64,000 nt of DNA, from NCBI RefSeq assembly GCF_900100705.1, contig NZ_FNCH01000010.1, forward strand, positions 124,001-188,000. Reading direction: 5' to 3'. Every line of letters begins with the position of its first letter. Positions within the stretch are counted from its first letter, which is position 1. The translations under genes and the position numbers were made by a program. This DNA comes from Pedobacter terrae (lineage in GTDB: Bacteria > Bacteroidota > Bacteroidia > Sphingobacteriales > Sphingobacteriaceae). Positions 47,688 through 57,323 of the stretch are shown piece by piece. The notes below the pieces were generated by a model. It was not told the DNA's origin. It saw only the letters and a program-made list of their open reading frames with translations, and ran no database searches.

Positions 47688-48668
47688 ATGGAACTGGATC
47701 AAAATAAAAAAACAACCATGAGAACCGTCGTTATTACCGGCGCGTCGAGCGGAGCCGGACGGGCCATTGCACTGGCCTTTGCGGCAAACGGTGACCATGT
47801 GGTAATTTCTGCGAGAAATATTGATGCGCTGAAAGAGCTTGCTGCCGAATGCGAAAGTCTTGGTGGATCGGCAAAATGTGTCGCCTGCGACGTCTCTGAT
47901 TATCATCAGGTACTCAACCTGGCGGCAGAGGCTGCAAATATCGGCAGCACTATTGATGTATGGGTTAATAATGCAGGTGTGCTCGCTATTGGTAGTTTCG
48001 ACCAGACGCCCATGGAAGTAAGTGAACAGGTAATCAAAACCAACCTTTTGGGTTATATGTATAGTGCCCACGCGGTTATGCCGTATTTTAAAAAACAGGG
48101 CTTCGGAATCCTGATTAACAATATATCTATCGGCGGGTTCCTGCCCGTCCCCTTCGGTACTGGTTATTCTGCTGCTAAGTTCGGACTCCGCGGCTTCTCT
48201 GCCTCATTAAAATCTGAGCTTCGGAAATACCCTAACATTCATGTCTGCGATGCTTTCCCTGGCTTTCTTGATACGCCCGGCATGCAGCATGCAGCCAATT
48301 ATACGGGCAAAGTGCTCAAACCTGGCCCGGTAGTTTACGACCCTAACCGCCTGGCCCATGAAATATTCAAACTCTCGCTCAACCCGAAATCAGAAAAAAT
48401 GGTGGGCAGCTTTTCCATATTCATGCGCTTATCCCGTGCCTTGTTCCCAACTCTGACCACTGCAATTGCAGGAGGTGTAATCCGTACCTACCTCAAACAT
48501 GCCCAGGCCATTGCACCTACAAATGGAAATATTTTCAGTCCGGTAGCCTATGGCAATTCGGTACACGGAGGATGGGGAATTCCCGGAAAACCCAAAGCGC
48601 ACCGTAAATATGTGGCCCTGGGTGCAGGGCTACTGCTCAGTGCATTACTCATTAAAAGGAAATGGTAA
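47688..48668 (+). CDS. SDR family oxidoreductase with C-terminal membrane anchor
   Basis: A 326-residue short-chain dehydrogenase. NAD(P)-binding TGASSGAG (17-24), NNAG (94-97), and the catalytic set S147, Y160 and K164 (GYSAAK) are complete. The length beyond the usual 250 residues is a basic region plus a hydrophobic end (VALGAGLLLSALLIKRKW) that could anchor it in the inner membrane. An alternative start is the ATG at 47718, directly before RTVVITG. The SGNH hydrolase begins at the base after its stop, so the two are probably expressed together. Substrate unknown. Confidence 0.88.
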   Translation: MELDQNKKTTMRTVVITGASSGAGRAIALAFAANGDHVVISARNIDALKELAAECESLGGSAKCVACDVSDYHQVLNLAAEAANIGSTIDVWVNNAGVLAIGSFDQTPMEVSEQVIKTNLLGYMYSAHAVMPYFKKQGFGILINNISIGGFLPVPFGTGYSAAKFGLRGFSASLKSELRKYPNIHVCDAFPGFLDTPGMQHAANYTGKVLKPGPVVYDPNRLAHEIFKLSLNPKSEKMVGSFSIFMRLSRALFPTLTTAIAGGVIRTYLKHAQAIAPTNGNIFSPVAYGNSVHGGWGIPGKPKAHRKYVALGAGLLLSALLIKRKW

Positions 48669-49253
48669 ATGGAGAACAAAATTGTTTTCTTTGGCGATAG
48701 CCTAATGGCAGGTTACGGACTAAAAGATCCTTCTTCAGCATCCATCCCAGCCCTCATTAAAGTAAGACTAAAAAAACTCGGACTAAACTACAGCGTCATT
48801 AATGCAGGCGTAAGTGGCGATACGACCGCGTCTGCCCTATCCAGACTTGACCAGGCCCTGAATGAAAAACCCGCGATTTTCATCCTTGAACTTGGCGCCA
48901 ATGACTTTCTGCGTGGCATTAGCCCGGTAGTAATCTTATCCAACCTGCAGCTCATTATCAGCAGAGTTAAATCTACGAGTCCCTCAGCATCCATATTGCT
49001 ATTGGGCATCGAACTTCCAGACTGGGCAACCGGCTGGCATCATGGTGATTATTCTGGTATATTTTCGGCATTGGCTGAAAAAAACAGCATTTCGCTGGTT
49101 CCGTCATTCTTAAAAAATGTGGCAGGCATCCGTGCATTGAATATGTACGATGGTGTTCACCCACTTAAAGAGGGATACCAGATTGCGGCGGAAAATATCT
49201 GGCCAGAATTGTACAGGATTATTCAGGAGCGGCAGGGTCTTAATATTCAATAG
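48669..49253 (+). CDS. SGNH/GDSL-type esterase, TesA-like
   Basis: A 194-residue SGNH hydrolase of the TesA/arylesterase type. Block I FFGDSLMAGYG (nucleophile S11), block II Gly in NAGVSGDT, block III ELGANDFLRG, and block V DGVHPLKEGY with D161 and H164. Length matches the family, but there is no signal peptide, so it acts in the cytoplasm, unlike most TesA proteins. It begins directly after the SDR stop. Acyl-ester or thioester substrate, not specified by the sequence. Confidence 0.88.
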   Translation: MENKIVFFGDSLMAGYGLKDPSSASIPALIKVRLKKLGLNYSVINAGVSGDTTASALSRLDQALNEKPAIFILELGANDFLRGISPVVILSNLQLIISRVKSTSPSASILLLGIELPDWATGWHHGDYSGIFSALAEKNSISLVPSFLKNVAGIRALNMYDGVHPLKEGYQIAAENIWPELYRIIQERQGLNIQ

Positions 49254-49312
49254 CGGGTATTTGCCATATCATTAATTGGTACGAGCAGTTTTTCTATTTC
49301 CCAATAAAAGCT

Positions 49313-49348
49313 GATAATGGGTTGCCCTCGCAAGAGCAATCCATTATC
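49313..49348. terminator. Bidirectional terminator between convergent genes
   Basis: GATAATGGGTTGC / GCAATCCATTATC, a 13-bp stem with one G-T pair and a 10-base loop. On the minus strand it is followed by CTTTTATT, a fair T-tract, serving the DUF4832 operon; on the plus strand it would end the SDR-esterase unit. Confidence 0.65.
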
Positions 49349-49385
49349 TTAAAACTTCTATTTATTTAAAAACTTACCTCGGCAA

Positions 49386-51368
49386 TTATTCCAGTGAAAA
49401 AGTTTCCCAGCCAGAAATAGTAGACCTGTTGCATTTCATGGCCGATTGGCCGTTTTCTGAAGAAATGTATTTGCCATTATTTCCTTTAAGGGAAATTTTT
49501 CCGTTAGTGTTTACCACCCAGTCAAATTTTTCCCAATCGCTAATGGTTGTGCGGGTGCAGGTGATCCCGGTTGCAGCACCATTTTCTGAAGATACATATT
49601 TGTTCATACTTTTTAACGCGATTTTTCCGGCACCAGCATCAACAATGGTAAAGCTTTCCCAGTCAGAGGCACTCGCACGGTTACATCTTAGGGCGACTTC
49701 ACCGTTTTCACCGGAAACAAACAGGTTGTTAGAACCTTTTAGTTTAATTGTCTGCCCAATTGGTGGTTCGGCCTGTACCTGCAGATTACCCAATTCCAAC
49801 CAGCCGTTTTTAAAAGTTCCTGTTACGGCCAGTGCAATGCCTGGTTTGTTGGCATTTGTTTTATCAATGATGGCCACCCCCCATTTATAATTCCCAGCCG
49901 GCAGGTTAATTGCCGTTGTGGTAAAATTGTAACTCATAGGATTATCTTTCAGCCACTTAGAGGGTTCACCATTTTCATCTATAAAAAGTTTTTTAACCAC
50001 ACCTGCAGTGTCCAGAATGGCAAAAGCCACTTTATATTTATAATTCCACTGCGGAATGTTATTTGGGCAGTAACCCCAACCCATATTTCTCCAGCGATGG
50101 CTTAGTGTAGCGGTGGCCCCATTGGCAATTTCATTGGGTAATGATACCTGATCAGGATATAGCCGGTAGCCTCCTTCAGCATTGAAGCGCTGTACCAACG
50201 GAAAACTGGTTTGAAACCAGGAAGCCACTTCGCCAACCCTGAAATCCATCATATTTACAGCTGCTTCCGCTGATCTTTCAAATTCAGCTTTTCTTACGTC
50301 TTCAGGATGCCCTTCGCGATATTGGCCGCTTGAATCAATCCAATAGCGGTGTGTACCCGTTACAATCCATCCCCCTTCCATAATAATCGGGCGTTTATGT
50401 TTCCAGGTTGCTGCAAAGTTTTTCTCCCAGCTTTGGTAATAATCGGTCATGGCAAAAGCATCATGCCTTAGGCTATATCCTTGATTTATCGCTTTCACCA
50501 GTAACTGGTTGCTGTTCGGGTTTGCTGCACCCCAGCTCGTTGGATGGCCTATTAACCGGTGGTAATTGATCACCAGCGGTACTTTGGTGAAGGTCCTGTT
50601 GTAGAGCGCCATGATCCAATCCAGGACCTCTTCCTTTACGGTTTCCGTTTGTGCGGCCGTTAATACCCCTGGAGCGGCATACACAGTATTATGGGCTTCA
50701 CCCCATTTGCCTAAACCATAGGCATCAATAAAAGAGGTGCGAACCGGATCGTTAAAGTCTTTGGCAAGCTCTTCAATAAATGTGGCGTAATATTGCCTGA
50801 AAATTGGATCCTGTGGAAATGGTGTTTTCTGCGCTGGTACTGCAGGATTTGATAACCAATATTGAGCACCTGCCGTGAATACAAAGGAAGGGGTATTTTC
50901 TCCCTGGTCGCGTCCATCTACCACAATCCGGAAAGCAATAGGCAAGCCTCTGGTTTTAACACCGTTGATGAGTTTACCAATCTGCGAGTTGGAATCTCTC
51001 CAGGCATAAACGCCAGGGCTTGGATTAAGCGATCTCCAGCTGGTTCGGATGTAACAGGCTGATGCATAATCTATCGCCTTTACATTGGTACCCAGTTCGG
51101 GCACAAAAAACTGTGTGTCCCAATAGGTTTCGGTAGCATCACGTTTGCCATACATTACCCATCCATTTAATGGATTTCGTAACACCGCAGTACCATTATA
51201 TACAGGGTTGATCAGCACATTATTGGCAATAACAGCCAATTTTTGTGGTCCCTTATCAAAGGTTTGTGAAAGATTTTCTTCCACTATTTTGGAACAGGAA
51301 AGCGAATGCAGACCTAAAAGCGCAAGTAGTGTTACCTTTCCAGTCCACCCGAAAATGATTTTTTTCAT
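49386..51368 (-). CDS. DUF4832 lipoprotein with C-terminal fascin-like beta-trefoil
   Basis: A 660-residue lipoprotein (lipobox HSLSC, C25). The central part (about 60-400) resembles the DUF4832/TIM-barrel glycosidase-like fold: NPLNGWVMYG at the start, and conserved-looking acids in DAYGLGKWGEAHN and PIIMEGGW that could be catalytic. A beta-sandwich (about 400-530, IANGATATLSHRWRNMGWG) follows. The last 120 residues are three similar repeats, each with a core like KYVSSENG and DWEKF, i.e. a fascin-type beta-trefoil that likely binds carbohydrate. It ends the 62-49 kb operon, 157 bases after the CE15 gene. Activity is unknown; glycoside hydrolysis is plausible. Confidence 0.8.
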   Translation of the reverse strand: MKKIIFGWTGKVTLLALLGLHSLSCSKIVEENLSQTFDKGPQKLAVIANNVLINPVYNGTAVLRNPLNGWVMYGKRDATETYWDTQFFVPELGTNVKAIDYASACYIRTSWRSLNPSPGVYAWRDSNSQIGKLINGVKTRGLPIAFRIVVDGRDQGENTPSFVFTAGAQYWLSNPAVPAQKTPFPQDPIFRQYYATFIEELAKDFNDPVRTSFIDAYGLGKWGEAHNTVYAAPGVLTAAQTETVKEEVLDWIMALYNRTFTKVPLVINYHRLIGHPTSWGAANPNSNQLLVKAINQGYSLRHDAFAMTDYYQSWEKNFAATWKHKRPIIMEGGWIVTGTHRYWIDSSGQYREGHPEDVRKAEFERSAEAAVNMMDFRVGEVASWFQTSFPLVQRFNAEGGYRLYPDQVSLPNEIANGATATLSHRWRNMGWGYCPNNIPQWNYKYKVAFAILDTAGVVKKLFIDENGEPSKWLKDNPMSYNFTTTAINLPAGNYKWGVAIIDKTNANKPGIALAVTGTFKNGWLELGNLQVQAEPPIGQTIKLKGSNNLFVSGENGEVALRCNRASASDWESFTIVDAGAGKIALKSMNKYVSSENGAATGITCTRTTISDWEKFDWVVNTNGKISLKGNNGKYISSENGQSAMKCNRSTISGWETFSLE

Positions 51369-51525
51369 AGTAATAAATATTAAATTTTAGATTAGAGGTT
51401 TTGCTATTATTCGGTACCTATTTTGAACCTGAGACTAAATTTTCTTTACACTAAATCTTTCTTTACATATCGCAATTGGAGAAAAATGCCAATCAATAAT
51501 TTTAATAAGAAGTTAAGCGTAAACC

Positions 51526-52797
51526 TTAAAGATTAAAATGAAGATTGGCAAATCGGATAAAATTTGTCCAATCATAAACATTGAGGTCGTGTTTTCCTGC
51601 CCTGAAATGGTAACCTATATCCGAATGAATGATTGGCCTGTTCACACCAGGCATATTCGCAGGAAGCGTCACTTTCCTGCCGTATAAATCGTAAACAGGT
51701 TTGGCGTGTATCAATGACAAAAAAGAACCATAAGGGTCTGCCCAGCGATCTTCAGTAGCGTTGGTGGTATAAACCGGCCTTGGCGCAATCAAACCAATGA
51801 GCATGTGCTGATCAACAGGCAAGCTGTTTACATCATTGCTGTATTTCTTGTAATTATTGTTAAACCAGTAACCAAACTGTTTATTAATCAGGCTTATGGT
51901 TTCTCCATATTTGCGCCTGGCCAGCGATGCACCCGTACTGCCTGAGCAACTGCTAAACACCATGGCGAAGCGTTGATCCTGGGCTGCCGACCATAGGGCC
52001 GTTTTACCACCCCTTGAATGGCCTACCAGCGCAACCTTGTTAAAATCAATATCTGTATCAGTTTTAAAATAATCCATTACCCTGCTTGCCGCCCAGGCCC
52101 ACACACCAACGGCTTTCATGCCATTATCTTTTTCCAGCTCGGCAGGAAACAATTGTTTTAATACGCCGTTCTGGTAGCTATCCTTACGATCAGGCGCTAC
52201 ATCTGAATGATGAAAGGCAGCTATGGCATAACCGCTATCGATGACCATTTCGGCCGGCCAAAAAGTACTTTTTTCTATTCTCTTCGGATCCGTATTTCTG
52301 CTACTCCGGTTGTTGATCAGTAAAAATACCGGAGCGGGTTTTGTTCGCTTGTTGGGAATAAAGAGCACTAAAGGAAAAGATACTGAACGACCATCATTCC
52401 ACGCTGTAATTGTTATCTCTTTCAAATGTGCTTTTCCAGACATGGCAACCTTGTTTTCGTGGGTCACTATAAACTTTAAACTATCAAAATGAGCTGGTGT
52501 TTTTCCGTACACGTGTTCTTCAAACAGGGCTAAAATTTCTGGTCTGCGCTGCTTCTCCCAGGCGGAGACATTTTTAATTTTTTTACCCTTTGCAGTTAGC
52601 AGTATATTGGGCAAAGTATAAGTTGGCACGGTACTTTCGTCATAATTAACGATTTCTCCCATAAACCGGTCTGTTTTCTGCGCATACACTCCAGCCGATA
52701 AAAAAACCGGACCAATTAAGCAGATCAAAGCTTTTTTTATCAGATTGCCGGCGCGCCAACTGCCTTGATGAGCAAAGGATTTTAGTCTGTTCATCAT
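51526..52797 (-). CDS. CE15-like glucuronoyl esterase, secreted
   Basis: A 423-residue alpha/beta-hydrolase resembling bacterial CE15 enzymes, which split esters between 4-O-methyl-glucuronic acid of xylan and lignin alcohols. A signal peptide follows a basic start (about 22-39, ALICLIGPVFLSAGVYAQ). Nucleophile motif GHSRGGK with S261, His in YHFRAGKHDLNVYDW (H403), and an acid in NATEDRWADPYG (E349 or D350). The characteristic NNRSS and WAWAASRVMDY segments also fit. A TTG at 52803 opens the frame, but the ATG at 52797, two bases after the SusD stop, is the likelier start. It is in the tandem SusCD operon and suggests a glucuronoxylan target. Confidence 0.82.
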   Translation of the reverse strand: MMNRLKSFAHQGSWRAGNLIKKALICLIGPVFLSAGVYAQKTDRFMGEIVNYDESTVPTYTLPNILLTAKGKKIKNVSAWEKQRRPEILALFEEHVYGKTPAHFDSLKFIVTHENKVAMSGKAHLKEITITAWNDGRSVSFPLVLFIPNKRTKPAPVFLLINNRSSRNTDPKRIEKSTFWPAEMVIDSGYAIAAFHHSDVAPDRKDSYQNGVLKQLFPAELEKDNGMKAVGVWAWAASRVMDYFKTDTDIDFNKVALVGHSRGGKTALWSAAQDQRFAMVFSSCSGSTGASLARRKYGETISLINKQFGYWFNNNYKKYSNDVNSLPVDQHMLIGLIAPRPVYTTNATEDRWADPYGSFLSLIHAKPVYDLYGRKVTLPANMPGVNRPIIHSDIGYHFRAGKHDLNVYDWTNFIRFANLHFNL

Positions 52798-52799
52798 AC

Positions 52800-54461
52800 T
52801 CAATACCCTGGGTTTTGAATCAGTTTATTGGCCTTATTGATTTCTGATTGTTGAAACGGATACCAATAGTTTTTACTGGTAAAGGTCCGGTTTTCAATTA
52901 CAAATGGGCTATAAGTTAGCGCAGTACCCACCTTCGTGATTTTCATCCCCCTAATTGCTCCGTTAAAATTACTTTCCCCGTCCTTCCAGCGGCGGACATC
53001 AAAAAAACGTTGTTCTTCAAAACACAATTCCACCCTGCGTTCATTTTTAATCCTGTCGCGCATTTGCGATTGTGTTAATCCGGCCAGTGCAGGCATTCCG
53101 GCACGGTTACGCACCGCATTTATCGCGTTATAAACTTCTACGTTCGGCCCTCCAAATTCATTCAGGGCCTCTGCATAGATCAGTAAAATTTCTGCATAGC
53201 GAAACAATACCCAGGGTCTTCTTACGCTCGTGGTACCTGTAATGTTGTAAGTAGCGTTACCACTTAAAAATTTCCGCAGGTAATACCCTGATTTTGTACT
53301 ATTTACGTTGGAAGGCACATTATCACGTCCACCTTCATAAGTCTCTACAGCCCGGGTTAAGCTTCCTGTTTTAAAATTTGCGCCGTTAACAACGATAAAC
53401 TGGTTTAAACGCGGGTCTCTGTTCGCATACGGATTTTGCGGATCGTAGCCTGATGCAGGATCGGTTATGGGTCTGCCATTGGTCATTTCAAATGCGTCTA
53501 CCAAATTCTGTGTCGGGTTTGTTCTGCCCAACCCACCGGTAAAGCTAATGGGCGCATTATTGGCTTCTATAGCATTGGTATTGCTTGCCGGCGTAGCGAA
53601 GATCACCTCATTATTATAGGAGGTTGCAGTGTTGGTGTAATCCCATAAGTTTGGAAACAAAGCCGTACTTAATAAGCTGTGTTTATTTAAGTCGATTAAA
53701 TCCTTTGCTGCATTGGCCGCATTTTGCCAGCGTTGCAGATCATTGCCTGTGTTGTATAAAGGACTTGCATAAACCAGTAGCGTTTTGGCTTTTAGCGCCA
53801 TCCCTGCAGCCTTGGTGGCACGTCCGTAATTTGCAGCATCCCAATCTTTTGTGGAGGCTGCAGGAATCTGACTGATGGCCGAGTCGCAATCCTTAACAAT
53901 TTGTTTGACTACCTCATCAACTGAATTGCGTGGAATGTTCAGGTCTTCAACCGGCGAAAAGGAACGGGTGGCGAGAACAATGCCCCCATATCTTTTAAAC
54001 AATTCATAATGTAATAAACCCCTCAGAAAAAATGCTTCTCCCCGTAATCCGCGAAGATCACTTGCCGGAAAAATCACTGCCGTGGGCGATCGTTCCAAAA
54101 ACGTATTGACCACCCACAAGCCATTATACAGATTGGTATACTGTTCATCAAAAGTTCTTAAACTGCTCCAGTTGCCATTATTGAAAATATTTACATTACT
54201 GTTTAAGTTTGAATTTACCGCTTCATCACTTCCGCTGGCCATCAATGCACCTGAGCCATCAACATTGTACCTGGCCAGCATATAATTATAACCATTGTTT
54301 AAATACTCGCGCACACGTCTGTCAGTATTCCAGATCGCTTCCTCGTTAACAGGGCCTTCACTGTACGAAGGTTCAAAAAATTCATCCTTACAAGCGCTAA
54401 TGCTCATGAGCAAAACTGCCAGAACGATATACATATTATATAAATTCTTTTTCATCTTCAT
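52800..54461 (-). CDS. SusD/RagB family nutrient-binding lipoprotein
   Basis: A 553-residue SusD, partner of the SusC at 54468. Lipobox SISAC (C24), then KDEFFEPSYSEGPVNEEAIW. Typical parts are RGEAFFLRGLLHYELFKRYGGIVL, YAEILLIYAEALNE and RIKNERRVELCFEEQRFFDVRRWKDGE; the protein ends LIQNPGY. It starts six bases after its SusC. The second SusD of this operon (57324-58997) has the same order of motifs, and the two look like an old duplication. Confidence 0.95.
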   Translation of the reverse strand: MKMKKNLYNMYIVLAVLLMSISACKDEFFEPSYSEGPVNEEAIWNTDRRVREYLNNGYNYMLARYNVDGSGALMASGSDEAVNSNLNSNVNIFNNGNWSSLRTFDEQYTNLYNGLWVVNTFLERSPTAVIFPASDLRGLRGEAFFLRGLLHYELFKRYGGIVLATRSFSPVEDLNIPRNSVDEVVKQIVKDCDSAISQIPAASTKDWDAANYGRATKAAGMALKAKTLLVYASPLYNTGNDLQRWQNAANAAKDLIDLNKHSLLSTALFPNLWDYTNTATSYNNEVIFATPASNTNAIEANNAPISFTGGLGRTNPTQNLVDAFEMTNGRPITDPASGYDPQNPYANRDPRLNQFIVVNGANFKTGSLTRAVETYEGGRDNVPSNVNSTKSGYYLRKFLSGNATYNITGTTSVRRPWVLFRYAEILLIYAEALNEFGGPNVEVYNAINAVRNRAGMPALAGLTQSQMRDRIKNERRVELCFEEQRFFDVRRWKDGESNFNGAIRGMKITKVGTALTYSPFVIENRTFTSKNYWYPFQQSEINKANKLIQNPGY

Positions 54462-54467
54462 ATTGAA

Positions 54468-57290
54468 TTAAAATTTAACATTTAAGCCGATTGCAAAGGT
54501 TTTTACGTAAGGGTAAGACGAAAAACGACCTGCATTGGGTGTTTCGGGATCAATACCCAGTTCACCGAGTTTGGAAATGGAGAAGATGTTATTGCCACTT
54601 ACGAAAATCCTCGCGCCTTTAAATCGTAAGCGTTGGTTAAAGCTTTGTGGGGTACTATAGCCAATCTCGGCAGATCTGAGTTTTAAAAAATCTCCTGAAT
54701 ACAACCAAAAGGTGGAGTTGGCCGTGTTGTTTCCATTGTCTGAGATTCCGATACGGGGATATTTTGCCGTGGCCGCTGTGGCCGGGGTCCAGGTATCTAA
54801 ACTCAGCTGGTTTAACCCGTTCGGACCCGCATATACAATATCAGAAACATCTACAGTCCTGCCACCAACGCCTTGAAACTGTGCGCCTAAATCAAACTGT
54901 TTATACCGGATATTAAAACCAAAGCCATAATATATTTTCGGAATATCGGTATAGTCGCTTGAAATGGCGTCGTTTGCATCGATGATTTTATCATTGTTGA
55001 CATCTCTGTATTTAAGATCGCCCGGCACAACCAGGCTCGAAAGCGTTTGTTTTGGACTGGCATTAATTTCTGCCTGACTCTGAAAAATACCTTCAGCGAT
55101 GTAATAATTTCCACCATTTACATACCGGCCTATGGTAGACTGGTTAGGCAGTACATTTTCCGTTCTTTCCAAAATAATATTTTTAGCATAGGTAAAGTTG
55201 GCGTTGGTACTGATCAGCACTTCGCCAATTTTTTTATGGAAAGTTCCGCTGGCATCGAATCCTTTGCTGCTTACCTTGCCCGAATTTACCTGAGCGATGG
55301 CTATGCCAACAATGCCCGGTAAGTTTGCAGGCCCAAGGATATCTGTTCGTTTTTCATCAAAATAATCTACAGAGAAAGAAAGTGCGCCTTTAAGAAAGTC
55401 TACATCTGTACCCAGATTCAAACGGTCAATTTTTTCCCAGGTGGTTAAAGGATTACCTGCAGGGCTTACCAGCCTGGCTGTGGTTGACGTAGAAAAAGTA
55501 GAACCTAGAAATGGACCTGCATCTCGGGTAAACAGTGTACGGTATGGCAATCTGACCACATTACCACTGGCATCATAAGTTGGACCGATATTACCCGAGC
55601 GACCATAAGATCCGCGCAATTTCAGGTAACTGATCACGGAAGCGCCTTTCATAAAATCTTCTTTAGATATTAACCAGCCGGCTGATACTGCCGGAAAAAA
55701 GCCAAAACGTCTTCCAGGCGCATAGTTTTCAGATCCGGAGTAACTTCCTGTAAATCCCAATCGGTAACGTTGTTTAAAACTGTAATCTGCCCGCCCTACA
55801 ATCATCCTGGAACGATAATCCAGCCGGTCTACCGCAGCACTTACATATTGCTGCGCCCGTACATTTGCCTTTATCTGATGATCTGTAGCAAAGGTTCTGT
55901 TATAATCCAAGCCAAACCAGAGTTCATTATTTTTGGTATTGGTTTGGAAAGCTGCAGTACGGTAAGCAATAACTGCCGGCGTACGATAAGTTTGTACAGG
56001 TGTTACGGTTTGATTAAAAACTGCATAATTCTGAGATAAGCCGTCACCATAATTACCATAGCCATCATAAGAAAAGAATAAGTTAGCCGAAAGGCCTTTG
56101 GTGATAAAATCCATTTTCTGATCGGCCATGATACTGGCGAGCAAAATATTAGTGGTGGTTCTCGAAAATCCTGTAGACTGTAACTGGCCCAGGGGATTAC
56201 TTTGAAAGAGTGAGGTTCCACCATAAGATCCATCTGCATTTAAAATCGGAAAGGCATTTGGCGGCAAGTTATATAGATTACTCAAAACCGTGCTGGTGCC
56301 ATCGCCAACATCATTACGCACTTCACTCCTCACCCCCGCCAAAAGCGTAAGTGTAAGTGTTTTGGTTACATCATAATCTAAATTGATGCGGAAATTATAA
56401 CGTTTATAGCCATAATTAGAATCGTAATTAGGCGTTTCCGTTTCCTTCAAAAGACCTTGCTGGTTAAAGTAACTCACGGAGCTGAAATATCGCACCCTGT
56501 TACTCCCTCCGCTAAAGGTAAGCGCATACCTTTGGGTGGCTGCCCTTTTGCTCAGAAAACGGTCTAAGTAGTTATTATCTGGATAAAGGTAAGGGTTGGT
56601 ATGGTTTTTATAACCTTCCAGGGCCGCATCATTATAAGCTGGTGCCTGCCCCACATTGGTTAAGCCCCGATTGTATAAAGTAGCAAAATCAAATGAATTT
56701 AAGGGTTTGATCAGGTTGCTGGCAGATTGAAAACCGCCCTGAGCATCAAAAGAAATCAGGTTTTCTCCTATCTTACCTCTTTTTGTGGTGACCAGAATTG
56801 CGCCATTGCCTCCATTCAGGCCATACCAGTTTAAACCAGCAGCATCTTTCAACACCGTTACACTTTCAATTTCGCTGATATCCATATCTTCGAAATCACG
56901 TTCAATTCCGTCGACCAAAAAAGCTGGCGTAGCGCCTTGCGCATAAGATGATTTTCCGCGGATTTGATAGGATACGTTTCCTCCCCCTGGCTGATTACCT
57001 GTCCACCTGAATAAAAAGCCACTTAACCTCCCGGCCAGTAACCCAGACAGGTTACTGATCGGTACTTGCGTAAGCTGATTGTAGCGAAGCGAGCTCTGGG
57101 CATAATTTAATTCTGCTCTGCTGCGTGTAGCAAACGGAATTTCTATTAATTTATCTGTCGAGTCTTTGCGGTTGGCTTTCATAATCCTAACGGTATCTTG
57201 CTTGTTGTTAGTTTGTGCAAAGGCCGTGCAGGTTAACAGATAGCTGATGATGCACAGCATAACGCCCGAACATTTAATATATCTTGTCAT
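54468..57290 (-). CDS. SusC-type TonB-dependent transporter lacking the N-terminal regulatory domain
   Basis: A 940-residue SusC, about 100 residues shorter than the other four in the window. After the signal peptide (about 1-25, TCTAFAQ) only about 45 linker residues precede the plug; the carboxypeptidase-regulatory-like domain is missing. A possible TonB box is DKLIEIPFATRS. The plug has LAGRLSGFLFRWTGNQPGGG and LKDAAGLNWYGLNGGNGAILVTT, an unusual form of the common LKDASATAVYG motif. The barrel ends IGLNVKF. It is the second SusC of the operon, 33 bases after the first SusD, and its own SusD follows six bases later. Confidence 0.94.
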   Translation of the reverse strand: MTRYIKCSGVMLCIISYLLTCTAFAQTNNKQDTVRIMKANRKDSTDKLIEIPFATRSRAELNYAQSSLRYNQLTQVPISNLSGLLAGRLSGFLFRWTGNQPGGGNVSYQIRGKSSYAQGATPAFLVDGIERDFEDMDISEIESVTVLKDAAGLNWYGLNGGNGAILVTTKRGKIGENLISFDAQGGFQSASNLIKPLNSFDFATLYNRGLTNVGQAPAYNDAALEGYKNHTNPYLYPDNNYLDRFLSKRAATQRYALTFSGGSNRVRYFSSVSYFNQQGLLKETETPNYDSNYGYKRYNFRINLDYDVTKTLTLTLLAGVRSEVRNDVGDGTSTVLSNLYNLPPNAFPILNADGSYGGTSLFQSNPLGQLQSTGFSRTTTNILLASIMADQKMDFITKGLSANLFFSYDGYGNYGDGLSQNYAVFNQTVTPVQTYRTPAVIAYRTAAFQTNTKNNELWFGLDYNRTFATDHQIKANVRAQQYVSAAVDRLDYRSRMIVGRADYSFKQRYRLGFTGSYSGSENYAPGRRFGFFPAVSAGWLISKEDFMKGASVISYLKLRGSYGRSGNIGPTYDASGNVVRLPYRTLFTRDAGPFLGSTFSTSTTARLVSPAGNPLTTWEKIDRLNLGTDVDFLKGALSFSVDYFDEKRTDILGPANLPGIVGIAIAQVNSGKVSSKGFDASGTFHKKIGEVLISTNANFTYAKNIILERTENVLPNQSTIGRYVNGGNYYIAEGIFQSQAEINASPKQTLSSLVVPGDLKYRDVNNDKIIDANDAISSDYTDIPKIYYGFGFNIRYKQFDLGAQFQGVGGRTVDVSDIVYAGPNGLNQLSLDTWTPATAATAKYPRIGISDNGNNTANSTFWLYSGDFLKLRSAEIGYSTPQSFNQRLRFKGARIFVSGNNIFSISKLGELGIDPETPNAGRFSSYPYVKTFAIGLNVKF

Positions 57291-57323
57291 TTCGTATCTT
57301 TTAAATTAATGTACATCCAATAA

